In this document: positions 7,601 through 14,204 of the stretch, in pieces | Layout: the number at the start of each line of letters is the position of its first letter | Position numbering within the stretch: the stretch's first letter is position 1 | NCBI GenBank assembly: GCA_947471695.1 | Contig: CANIWY010000019.1 | Location: forward strand, 1 to 14,204 | Length of the DNA: 14,204 bases | Source: Nitrosomonadaceae bacterium | Lineage (GTDB): Bacteria > Pseudomonadota > Gammaproteobacteria > Burkholderiales > Nitrosomonadaceae | Reading direction: 5' to 3' | Position numbers and translations under genes: made by a program | Notes under the pieces: model-generated | What the model saw: only the letters and a program-made list of their open reading frames with translations | Database searches by the model: none | Told to the model about the DNA's origin: nothing

Positions 7601-10600
7601 ACATCACCACCAACGATCTGAACATCGGACGGGATCCGGGTCAAGCTGGAGCCGGCCCCTCGTATTATTTCACAGGCGCAATTGATGAAGTGACGATTTC
7701 GAATGTTGCCCGTTCCGCCGCCTGGGTGAAGTTGAGCTACAAGACGCAGAAACCAGGTGCCAGCCCGATCTTCGATCTGGCTTACACAACTCCTGCGGCA
7801 TCCTACGCATTTGGTTCACCTATTACCGCCAATAATCCATCAATGGCGGGAACTGCCGGACGCTTTTCTGTGTCTCCGACTTTGCCCACGGGCTTGACCT
7901 TGAGTACCTCTACCGGTGTCATTTCCGGCACCCCGACAGGTTCGGTATCTTCCGCCACGGATTACACCATTACGGCCTTGAGCGATAGCGCATGGTCCAC
8001 GACCGCCACGGTGAATATTGCAATCACGGCCGCATTGCCGACAATTGCCTATACACCGGCATCTGTTTCCTATCGCGCCGGAGATATTATTTCCAAATTG
8101 ACGCCCGTATTGACGGCGGGAGGGGAGGCACCTGTCATCACAGTTTCGCCTTCATTGCCTGCCGGACTCAGTCTGAATTCAGCCACCGGTGTTGTTTCGG
8201 GTGCTCCGACTTCCGCGCAAGGTGCGGCTGACTACGTTTTTACAGCGACGAATAGTGCCGGTTCCGCCATGGACACTGTCAGTATTGCTGTCTCTGCGGG
8301 TGAGGATTATTCCTCGTGGACCTATTTCAGTGATATGACCTTGAACACCACCACCGCCGGTGCGAATGTTACCACGGGTGTGAGCAATTTTCCGGTTTTG
8401 GTTCGATTAACCAGCAAGCATGCCGCAGTGTTCATTCAGGCTCAATCCACTGGCGCGGATATTCGTTTCGCAAATGCGAGCGGAGGTCATCTTGCTTACC
8501 AGACCGAACGTTGGAGTTTTGCCCCGGGCGACACTTCCGCAGCCATTTGGGTCCTTGCGGACACGGTGGCACCAGGTGGCACTGCGAACCTGCGCATGTA
8601 TTGGGGCAATGGTTCGGCTATTGATGATTCCCGCCCCACGACCGTTTTTGACACTGCAAATAATTTCCGGGCGGTGTTTCATTTCAACAATAGTGTGGCG
8701 AATACCACGCCATTTACGCTCGTTCCCTTTGACAGCGGCACCACCAACTCCTCGACCGTTGCCGCCATCGGTCAGGCGCGGAGTTTTGGAACCACGGGGG
8801 GCGGGAGCATCAATCTGGGCGCAAATTCCAATGCTGCTCTTTTGCAAAACAGTACGACAGCACATACAATCGGTGCGTGGGTCTATGCAACAAATCTTAC
8901 TTCAGGCGCGAATCAATGGAATGTCATCATGGAGCATGGAACGGTCAGCAACATGGAGGAGGCGCTTCGTTCCACTTCCTTGAGCGCTACGAATGCTCAA
9001 TGGGGTATGGGTTATTACACGGGCACCAACAATTTTGCCAGTGTCAACGGTACCACCGGTGTGCCTTTTGCAAACATGACCAATGCTTGGCACTATATCG
9101 TCGGAACGGTCAGCGGGGGAAGCATCGGCAGCACCCTTAAGGTGTTTGTGGATGGCAGTTCACAAGCCTCTTTTACCACCACGACAGCCTTGACCAACCC
9201 CGCTACAACCTGGGTTTTGGGGAGATTTGGCAATGCCATCGGCCGTCAATGGAACGGTTATATGGATGAAGCGCGCATTACAGGCGTTGTTCGTTCCGCA
9301 GACTGGATTAAACTGGAATACAAAAACCAGAAACCTTCGGTGACGCCAGTGTTCAATTTAAGCTATCCGGTTTCGTCTCCGACCTACACAAGTCTCATTC
9401 CCATTCCGACGGATTCCCCGACAGTTGCGGGTACCGCGACGCGCTTTGTGATTGACTCTGCTCTTCCTGCGGGCCTTAGCTTTAGCACGACGACGGGTGC
9501 CGTTACGGGAACTCCCTCGGTACCTTTTGCTTCGCGCAACTACACGGTGACGGCTTACGGTGACAGCGCGTGGTCCACGACGACAACCTTGAACATTACA
9601 GTGAATGCTAACGCGGGTCCTCCAACGAACCTGGCCTATTCAAACAGCAACCTGTTGTTTGGTGCGAATGTTGCCGGAACGAGCGTCACTCCCTCGGTTA
9701 TTAGCGGGGACACCGTCGTCCGTGTTTACAGCTCCGATGCACTTCCTGCGGGCCTCTCCATCAACAGCGCCACGGGTGTGATTTCGGGAACACCGACGAC
9801 ACCGCAGGCTGCGCAAAGCTACATGGTCCGGTTCACGAACAGCTTTGGTTATGATTCGACGCTTGTGAGCATTCGTGTGACGGTGGCTCCAAGCAACCTG
9901 CACTATGCCATCAACCCTGCGGTGCTGGTGAAGACCATCCTGTTCACGGACACTCCGACGGTGACCGACACGGTGACGAGTTATTCCATCGATACGACAT
10001 CGATCAAACTTCTCCCCACCGGCATAGCGTTCAGCAAGACCACGGGTATTTTCTCCGGCACACCGACTGCGGTGAAGGTGGCGACGAGTTACATCGTTAC
10101 GGCCACCAACCTTGCGGGTTCGGATACCGAGACGGTAACCCTGACCGTGAACCCTGCGGCACCGGCGGCTCTGAGCTATGCGGCATCGGCATATTACCAA
10201 GTGGGGGATGTGGCAAGTATTACCCCGACATTTACTGGCGAAGGCTTGACCTTCTCAGTGAATCCGTCCTTGCCTTCGGGCCTGAGTCTTAGCTCCTCCA
10301 CGGGTGTCATCTCGGGAACCACAGCTGCGACTGCCTCTGCCACCGATTACGTGATTACAGCCTCGAATGCAACGGGTTCCATCATGGACACCATCAACAT
10401 CACCGTGGCGTTTGACGATTACAACACGTGGGCGCATTCCGCGAGTTTGACTTTGAACACTACGGCCTCTGCTGCGAATGTCACGAGTGGTGGCGTGGGC
10501 CGCTTCCCCGTGCTGGTTCGTTTGACTCCCAAGCATTTGGCGGTATTCCAGCAGGCACTTGCGGGTGGAACGGACATCCGTTTCTCCAACGCCGGTGGCA

Positions 10601-13600
10601 CGCATCTTCCGTATCAAATCGAGCGTTGGAATTCCACTGCGGACAGCGCCGAGGTCTGGGTGCTTGCGGACACGGTTGCGGCGAACGGAACCACCACCGT
10701 CAACATGTATTGGGGTAATGGCGCAGCGGTGGATCGTTCCAGTGCTTCAGCAGTATTCGATACTGCGAATGGTTTTACGGGCGTTTGGCACATGAATGAA
10801 GCGCAGGGCACGGGTCCACAGGACGCCACGGTCAACGCTCTTAACTTCACCGCCAATGCGAGCGTGACCTCCGCTGCGGGTACCATTCTCAAGTCCCGCA
10901 CCTATGCGGGAGGCGCAGCCAGTACGCCGGACTCCATAGCCAACGGCAGCATCTTCAACATCGTGAATTCGACGTTCACCGTGTCCGCTTGGGTGAATCG
11001 TCCCGCGGCTAATACGGCTGCGTTTGAAGGTATCCTGGGAAGATGGCGTTATTCCGCCGGTAACTATCGCTCGTGGATCTTAGTGGAAAAGAATACCGGT
11101 GCATATGCGATGCAAGTTTCTTCCGACGGAGCGGCGGACACCCGTATTCCTCAAACTACCGCCACATTTTCCAATGCGGCATGGCATCACGTCGTGGGTA
11201 CTATGAGTGCCACCCACCCCATCCGCATCTTTGTTGATGGTGTTCCTCAACCTTTGACGAATGATTCTTCTGTTGTGGTGCCTTTTGCCACGACCAACGC
11301 TGCGGATCGTCCTTTGATTGGCGCCATGGAAAGGGCCAATACACAGGGATTCATCGGCCAGATTGACGAAATTCATTTCTCCAACAAAGCCGATCGCAAT
11401 GCCAACTGGATCAAGCTGGAGTACAAAACACAGAAACCTTCAGTGACTCCTGTGTTCGCATTGACCTATCCCGTAACGACGGCGAACTTCAACCAGAACG
11501 CAGCGATTACAGCGGACTCTCCGTCGGTGATGGGTACATCTACGCGTTTCACGATATCCCCGACCCTTCCGACGGGCCTTACGTTCAGCACGACCTCGGG
11601 CAAGATCTCCGGTACCCCGACAGTGTCCTCCTCCGCCGCGAACTACACGGTGACGGCATACGGCGACAGCGCTTGGTCGACGACAGCGACCTTGAACATC
11701 GCCGTGACAGCAGGCCCCGTGGTATCCTATAGCCACGGCATCAGTGGCACCAAGGGTGTTGCAGTGACCCCGGACACGGTTGTTTCCACAGGCGGCCCTG
11801 TGAACACCTACGCCGTGACTTCGGGCACACTCCCCGCCGGTCTGTCGATTGATTCCCTGACAGGCATCCTCAGCGGCACCCCGACAGTAGCTTCCGCGTC
11901 TTCGAACTACGTGGTGACGGCAACCGGCCCTGCCGGGAGCGACACGGCCCGCGTGACCATCGCAATAGCGGACACGGCTCCGAACATCTCCTACACGCAG
12001 TCCACCATCAGCACCATCAAGGGCGTGACGATTACCCCGGACACGGCAGTTCTCTCGTCTGGCAGCGGCGCAGTGACGAGCTACTCTGTTCTTCCTGCTC
12101 TCCCGACAGGTATTTCGCTCAACACCTCGACAGGCATCATCTCGGGCAAGTCGAGCGTTGTTCTTTCTTCCACGAACTTCACGGTGACCGCAACAGGTCC
12201 CGGTGGCAGCGGCGTGAGCGTGGTGAGCATCGCAGTGGGGGACACGGCTCCGAACATCTCTTACACGCGCTCCTCCATCGCCGCCATCATGAGCGTTGCG
12301 ATTACCCCGGACACGGCGGTTCTGTCCTCCGGCAGCGGCGCGATTACGGTCTTCAGTGTATCCCCGACTCTTCCCGTCGGCCTTTCCCTGGACAGCGTGT
12401 CTGGCCGCATCAGCGGCACGGCGACAGTGGCGCAGGCTTCCGCTCCTTACACGGTGACCGCAACGGGCCCCGGTGGCAGCGGCGTGAGCGTTGTGAGCAT
12501 CTCGGTAGCGGACTCGACACCCATCATCTCTTACAAGCGTCCGACTATCTCTGCTGTTCGCGGCATCACCATCCTTGCGGATACGATTGTGTCGACAGGG
12601 GGTAGCGCGAGCTCGTTTAGCATTCTTCCCACCCTCCCTGCGGGCCTTTCTCTGAACCCCTCCACGGGTGTCATCTCAGGCAAGGCCACGGTGGTATCGA
12701 CCTCCACGAACTACGTGGTGACCGGCACGGGCGTTGGCAGCGACACGGCTCGTGTGACCATCGCCGTTGCGGATACAGCCCCGAACATTTCCTACCGGCA
12801 GCAGACGGTGGTGTATCCTCTGAACGTGGCCATCACTCCGGACACGGCAGTAGCCTCTGTGGGCAGCGGTGCGATTACGGTCTTTAGTGTGAGCCCTTCT
12901 CTTCCGACGGGTCTTTCCATGGACTCGTTGACGGGCATCATCTCGGGTACTCCGACGGTTGTTCAGTCTGCGGCGAACTACACGGTGACGGCAACCGGCC
13001 CCGGTGGCAGCGGCACGAGCGTTGTGAACATCACGGTGGCGGCCCCTCCGGAGATAGAGTACGTGAGTTCGAATATTTCCGCGACAAACCGCGTGACCAT
13101 CATCCCGGACTCGGTGATGTCGACGGGCGGTGCGATTACGGGCTTTAGTGTGTCTCCCTCCCTTCCAACGGGTCTTTCCTTGAGCACCACAACGGGTGTC
13201 ATCTCGGGCAAGCCGACGGTGGTATCCCCGCCGACTCCTTACACCATCACGGCAACGGGTCCCGGCGGTGTGGGCTTTGCATCGGTCTTGATAGACGTGG
13301 CCGATACGGCTCCTGCGTTCAGCTACCTGCATCCCACGAGCATCTACCTGAAGAACGCAGCCATCTCTGCGAACACGGTTGTGTCCACGGGCGGTGGTGT
13401 GACGAACTACTCGGTCATTCCCTCTCTCCCGACGGGCCTTGTCATCGACTCCCTGACAGGTACCATCTCCGGCACCCCGACGGATTCCTCGGATGCATCC
13501 CCTTTCACCATCACAGGTGTTGGTCCTGGCGGGACTGGGATGGCTGTTGTGAGCATCGCAGTGAGCAATGCCCTTCCCCCTCCTCTTGTGTCTTACGTGC

Positions 13601-14204
13601 GTCCTGTTCAGAGCTTCGTGAAGCACGTGGCCATCACCCCGGACTCGATACTGTCCTCCGCAGGTCCTGTGGATGTGTACCATGTGAGCCCGGCTCTTCC
13701 TTCGGGTCTGACTCTGGATACGGTGACGGGTGTTCTCTCGGGTACCCCTCTTGTGCCATCGTCCTCCACGGTGTACTCGGTCATCGCCTCGGGCGTGGGC
13801 GGTTTGGACACCGCGACTCTGACGCTGACGGTAGCGGACACAGCCCCGGTCATCTCATACAAGCGTCTGACGATAGTGGCGGCGAAGAACCTTTCGCTTG
13901 TTCCTGACAGCATTGTGCTCTTGAGCACAGGCGCCATCACGAACTTTGGCATCTCTCCGTCCTTGCCGACGGGTCTGCATATCGACTCCTTGACGGGTAC
14001 CATCAGCGGCACCCCGACAGTTGTTTCCTCTTCGGTGAACTACACCATCAGCGCGACGGGCCCCGGCGGCGTGGGCATGGCCGTGGTGACCTTATCTGTG
14101 GTGGATTCCTCTCCGGTCATCTCGTACACGCGCCCCAGCATTTCTGCGGTGAAGCATGTGTCGATTGGGACGGACAGTTCCCTCTCCACGGGCGGCATCA
14201 TCAC
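4699..14204 (+). CDS. Giant secreted repeat protein: four DUF2341-LamG units and at least 20 Ig-like repeats (3' end beyond window)
   Basis: This frame runs without a stop from ATG 4699 to the right edge, at least 3168 codons (over 300 kDa). Residues 1-23 are a signal peptide (K-rich start, hydrophobic 9-18, cleavage after V-F-A). Then come DUF2341-LamG unit 1 (24-388), three He_PIG repeats (406-672), unit 2 (674-1014), two repeats, unit 3 (from 1202), four repeats, unit 4 (from 1905), one repeat, and a continuous array of at least ten repeats from residue 2340. No cysteine is encoded in the window, and no tryptophan after the repeat at 11452-11715. GAAGGG at 4685-4690 is a fair ribosome binding site for 4699; ATG 4705 is an in-frame alternative. 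It is a paralogue of the upstream gene and probably ends in a similar C-terminal sorting domain outside the window. The likely role is surface adhesion or a long stalk carrying LamG binding heads, inferred from domain types; no enzymatic motif is visible. Confidence 0.92.
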   Translation, partial: MKMKIGKQLGILALLASVTSVFAGPYDTWSNYRDITINTTSGGANVSGSVANFPVLVRLTSADAAHGSDVLSAALASGADLRFSDSTGTTALSYQIERWSASAAEIWVLVPSVVGNSNTKVRMWWGKASATTESNGPAVFQTSNGFLSVSHLGDSTGSSPRPNAVSGAPKAVLRNYPGGYAPVSGVVGLADTLRRANGAAGTSPTGDDYIDLGRDVSFNNNNYFNLSGAWTVSEWIYDVVPTSTERLFNLANDSASAGGAPTASTGQRIQILGDKNASTTAPNLSMRYTVAGTGITALDVTPTFTLNAWHHVMATKASGTTGIILYQDGVRDSITTTLGNLANTANNYVWLGRSSDATLFFRGKFDEVVVANQSRTADWVKLSYQTQKPGATTLSLGATQNTSTDPPSGMSYSSNPVTYIVGLAIPTNTGTLAGGFSSNWTVSPALPTGLTLSTTSGTITGTPTSAASAADYTITATNSFGNTNTLVNITVRAAAIPNLSYSNNPATYTFGSTISNNTPTAGDTVTSWGISPALPAGLSFSTSTGIISGTPTAVATAANYRVIASNPSGSDTEFVNITVNPTAPSGLSYPTPTATYRAGDVITSNTPTLANNGGGGISYSASPSLPDGLNLNTVTGVISGAATAAVSAANYVVTATNAAGFAQATVNITVTAGEDYSQWTYSRDMTLNTTTASAGVTSGLGRIPVLVRLTGKHAVVFNQALSTGADIRFANGTGGHLAYQVERWSFTPGDTSAAIWVLADTVAASGTTTVRMYWGNGSATDDSRPTVVFDTTAGFQGVWHLGDATDANASDATVNGFVGTPGTTGTGGNPFDTVGVAGQAKSFRMTTSETNGAYYAMAGTASGKLNFAEGAKYTISAWIRPYNITSSGKIVSKGDRQYYLAKRNSGASYEFAENEGSTQNWWRLAATANQWRYFVGVRQGGLGTTGVSAMYMDGATAGTVGTTSSGADITTNDLNIGRDPGQAGAGPSYYFTGAIDEVTISNVARSAAWVKLSYKTQKPGASPIFDLAYTTPAASYAFGSPITANNPSMAGTAGRFSVSPTLPTGLTLSTSTGVISGTPTGSVSSATDYTITALSDSAWSTTATVNIAITAALPTIAYTPASVSYRAGDIISKLTPVLTAGGEAPVITVSPSLPAGLSLNSATGVVSGAPTSAQGAADYVFTATNSAGSAMDTVSIAVSAGEDYSSWTYFSDMTLNTTTAGANVTTGVSNFPVLVRLTSKHAAVFIQAQSTGADIRFANASGGHLAYQTERWSFAPGDTSAAIWVLADTVAPGGTANLRMYWGNGSAIDDSRPTTVFDTANNFRAVFHFNNSVANTTPFTLVPFDSGTTNSSTVAAIGQARSFGTTGGGSINLGANSNAALLQNSTTAHTIGAWVYATNLTSGANQWNVIMEHGTVSNMEEALRSTSLSATNAQWGMGYYTGTNNFASVNGTTGVPFANMTNAWHYIVGTVSGGSIGSTLKVFVDGSSQASFTTTTALTNPATTWVLGRFGNAIGRQWNGYMDEARITGVVRSADWIKLEYKNQKPSVTPVFNLSYPVSSPTYTSLIPIPTDSPTVAGTATRFVIDSALPAGLSFSTTTGAVTGTPSVPFASRNYTVTAYGDSAWSTTTTLNITVNANAGPPTNLAYSNSNLLFGANVAGTSVTPSVISGDTVVRVYSSDALPAGLSINSATGVISGTPTTPQAAQSYMVRFTNSFGYDSTLVSIRVTVAPSNLHYAINPAVLVKTILFTDTPTVTDTVTSYSIDTTSIKLLPTGIAFSKTTGIFSGTPTAVKVATSYIVTATNLAGSDTETVTLTVNPAAPAALSYAASAYYQVGDVASITPTFTGEGLTFSVNPSLPSGLSLSSSTGVISGTTAATASATDYVITASNATGSIMDTINITVAFDDYNTWAHSASLTLNTTASAANVTSGGVGRFPVLVRLTPKHLAVFQQALAGGTDIRFSNAGGTHLPYQIERWNSTADSAEVWVLADTVAANGTTTVNMYWGNGAAVDRSSASAVFDTANGFTGVWHMNEAQGTGPQDATVNALNFTANASVTSAAGTILKSRTYAGGAASTPDSIANGSIFNIVNSTFTVSAWVNRPAANTAAFEGILGRWRYSAGNYRSWILVEKNTGAYAMQVSSDGAADTRIPQTTATFSNAAWHHVVGTMSATHPIRIFVDGVPQPLTNDSSVVVPFATTNAADRPLIGAMERANTQGFIGQIDEIHFSNKADRNANWIKLEYKTQKPSVTPVFALTYPVTTANFNQNAAITADSPSVMGTSTRFTISPTLPTGLTFSTTSGKISGTPTVSSSAANYTVTAYGDSAWSTTATLNIAVTAGPVVSYSHGISGTKGVAVTPDTVVSTGGPVNTYAVTSGTLPAGLSIDSLTGILSGTPTVASASSNYVVTATGPAGSDTARVTIAIADTAPNISYTQSTISTIKGVTITPDTAVLSSGSGAVTSYSVLPALPTGISLNTSTGIISGKSSVVLSSTNFTVTATGPGGSGVSVVSIAVGDTAPNISYTRSSIAAIMSVAITPDTAVLSSGSGAITVFSVSPTLPVGLSLDSVSGRISGTATVAQASAPYTVTATGPGGSGVSVVSISVADSTPIISYKRPTISAVRGITILADTIVSTGGSASSFSILPTLPAGLSLNPSTGVISGKATVVSTSTNYVVTGTGVGSDTARVTIAVADTAPNISYRQQTVVYPLNVAITPDTAVASVGSGAITVFSVSPSLPTGLSMDSLTGIISGTPTVVQSAANYTVTATGPGGSGTSVVNITVAAPPEIEYVSSNISATNRVTIIPDSVMSTGGAITGFSVSPSLPTGLSLSTTTGVISGKPTVVSPPTPYTITATGPGGVGFASVLIDVADTAPAFSYLHPTSIYLKNAAISANTVVSTGGGVTNYSVIPSLPTGLVIDSLTGTISGTPTDSSDASPFTITGVGPGGTGMAVVSIAVSNALPPPLVSYVRPVQSFVKHVAITPDSILSSAGPVDVYHVSPALPSGLTLDTVTGVLSGTPLVPSSSTVYSVIASGVGGLDTATLTLTVADTAPVISYKRLTIVAAKNLSLVPDSIVLLSTGAITNFGISPSLPTGLHIDSLTGTISGTPTVVSSSVNYTISATGPGGVGMAVVTLSVVDSSPVISYTRPSISAVKHVSIGTDSSLSTGGII
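4768..5880 (+). repeat. DUF2341-LamG unit 1 of the giant protein
   Basis: DUF2341 spans about 4768-5118 (YDTW start, YQIERW, MWWGKA, then VF). LamG spans about 5131-5862, with AWHHV, FDE and the closing DWVKLSYQTQKP. It shares R-P-N-A-V-(T/S)-G-A-P with the LamG of the 1816 gene and looks closer to that gene than to units 2-4. The usual WHLGD tryptophan is replaced by serine (S-H-L-G-D). Confidence 0.85.
5914..6714 (+). repeat. Ig-like (He_PIG) repeats 1-3, giant protein
   Basis: Three repeats, about 5914-6180, 6181-6441 and 6442-6714, carry the LP-x-GL...TG-x-I(S/T)G signature. Repeat 3 is atypical: it ends the signature in G-A-A-T instead of GTPT and has a four-glycine insertion. Confidence 0.88.
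6718..7767 (+). repeat. DUF2341-LamG unit 2
   Basis: DUF2341 (about 6718-7065) has EDYSQW, a GADIRFAN block, GGHLAYQVERW and RMYWGNGSA. LamG (about 7081-7740) has VWHLGDA and IDE and closes with AWVKLSYKTQKP. The usual AWHH(V/I) strand is replaced by a Q-W-R-Y-F-V segment before the G-x-x-A-M-Y-M-D-G turn. Its DUF2341 half is very close to that of unit 3. Confidence 0.85.
7768..8301 (+). repeat. Ig-like repeats 4-5, giant protein
   Basis: Two repeats, about 7768-8034 and 8035-8301. The first carries the D-S-A-W-S-T motif before its last strand, a variant found only in repeats directly after a LamG domain (also 9349-9612 and 11452-11715). Confidence 0.87.
8302..9348 (+). repeat. DUF2341-LamG unit 3
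   Basis: DUF2341 (about 8302-8649) nearly copies unit 2: MTLNTTTA, VLVRLTSKHA, TGADIRFAN, AAIWVLADTV. The LamG half (about 8659-9321) is more divergent: the WHLGD site reads F-H-F-N-N, but AWHYIVG, MDEARI and a closing DWIKLEYKNQKP remain. Confidence 0.85.
9349..10410 (+). repeat. Ig-like repeats 6-9, giant protein
   Basis: Four repeats, about 9349-9612, 9613-9885, 9886-10158 and 10159-10410. Repeat 6 carries GDSAWST. Repeat 8 is degenerate: the LP-x-GL core reads L-L-P-T-G-I-A, with an extra loop before it. Confidence 0.86.
10411..11451 (+). repeat. DUF2341-LamG unit 4
   Basis: DUF2341 (about 10411-10758) has DDYNTW, KHLAVFQQAL, TDIRFSN, YQIERW and MYWGNGAA. LamG (about 10771-11424) has VWHMNEA, AWHHVVG, IDEIHFSN and NWIKLEYKTQKP. 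It shares a D-A-T-V-N segment with unit 2 and the TQKPSVTPVF linker with unit 3. Confidence 0.85.
11452..11715 (+). repeat. Ig-like repeat 10 (post-LamG GDSAWST type)
   Basis: A single repeat with LPTGL, S-G-K-I-S-G-T-P-T and the YGDSAWSTTATLNI strand, almost the same as repeat 6. It holds the last in-frame tryptophan in the window and bridges unit 4 to the long array. Confidence 0.87.
11716..14204 (+). repeat. Continuous tandem array of at least ten Ig-like repeats of a second subtype
   Basis: Repeats 11-19 start near 11716, 11980, 12250, 12520, 12781, 13048, 13312, 13579 and 13846, and a tenth, partial copy starts at 14113. Period is 87-90 residues. The subtype consensus is P-x-ISY start, (I/V)-x-PDT about 17 residues on, S-T-G-G or SSGSGA, LP-x-GL, TG-x-ISG-x-(P/A)T, then TATGPGG or TGVG, and a V-A-D-T/S-(A/S) linker. 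The earlier repeats lack the PDT and TATGPGG elements. Nucleotide identity between copies is locally very high, such as a shared 20-base stretch at the starts of repeats 12 and 13. The array runs off the window, so the copy number is a minimum. Confidence 0.9.

Noticed and set aside
8420..8983. A 187-codon plus-strand open frame in another frame of the giant gene
   Set aside because: It overlaps DUF2341-LamG unit 3 fully, whose frame carries clear conserved motifs; similar shadows recur at the same place in other units.
9640..10200. A 186-codon minus-strand open frame
   Set aside because: It has the same Arg/His-rich shadow composition opposite Ig-like repeats 7-9, with no start context or domain.
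12676..13683. A 335-codon open frame on the minus strand inside the giant gene
   Set aside because: It lies antisense to the tandem array, is very rich in Arg, His and Gly, has no recognisable domain or ribosome binding site, and its length reflects the repeated codon choice of the sense gene.
5914..14204. Regularly spaced repeats considered as a CRISPR-like or non-coding satellite array
   Set aside because: The period is 258-273 bases, always a multiple of three, and the repeats encode in-frame Ig-like domains; no short exact repeat-spacer structure is present.

Overview
The window shows three protein-coding genes and no RNA genes, mobile elements or CRISPR. The base composition is about 50-57% GC by eye. 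Two neighbouring plus-strand genes encode secreted, cysteine-free proteins built from DUF2341, LamG/concanavalin-like and putative-Ig (He_PIG) modules. The first ends in a FlgD-like/type IX-secretion-like C-terminal domain. This combination suggests a bacterium of the FCB group. Fibrobacterota is my best guess and Bacteroidota-related lineages or Verrucomicrobiota are alternatives. That assignment is inferred from domain style only.

Layout. On the minus strand, 1574 down to the left edge is a membrane-anchored SGNH/GDSL hydrolase-like protein with a TPR stretch inserted between its catalytic blocks; it is cut by the window. A 241-base divergent intergenic region follows, with a good sigma70-type promoter and a possibly structured leader for the next gene. 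Gene 2 (1816-4386, plus) encodes an 856-residue surface or secreted protein: signal peptide, DUF2341, LamG, four Ig-like repeats, FlgD/T9SS-like C-terminus. It ends at a strong hairpin terminator. A 312-base gap with further inverted repeats precedes gene 3. Gene 3 (4699 to beyond 14204, plus) is a giant paralogue of gene 2 that stays open for at least 3168 codons. It has a signal peptide, four DUF2341-LamG units separated by one to four Ig-like repeats, then a continuous tandem array of at least ten Ig-like repeats of a distinct subtype running off the right edge.

How they work together. Genes 2 and 3 are related by duplication: the first DUF2341-LamG unit of gene 3 looks closer to gene 2 than to its own later units. 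Both proteins look like extracellular binding or adhesion proteins, with LamG-type domains as possible glycan- or protein-binding heads and Ig-like repeats as a stalk. No catalytic domain is visible in either. The divergent SGNH-TPR gene may belong to envelope or exopolysaccharide modification, but nothing in the sequence ties it functionally to the adhesin-like pair. The most notable thing here is the scale and layered repeat structure of gene 3; I did not find evidence for a defence, mobile or RNA-guided system.
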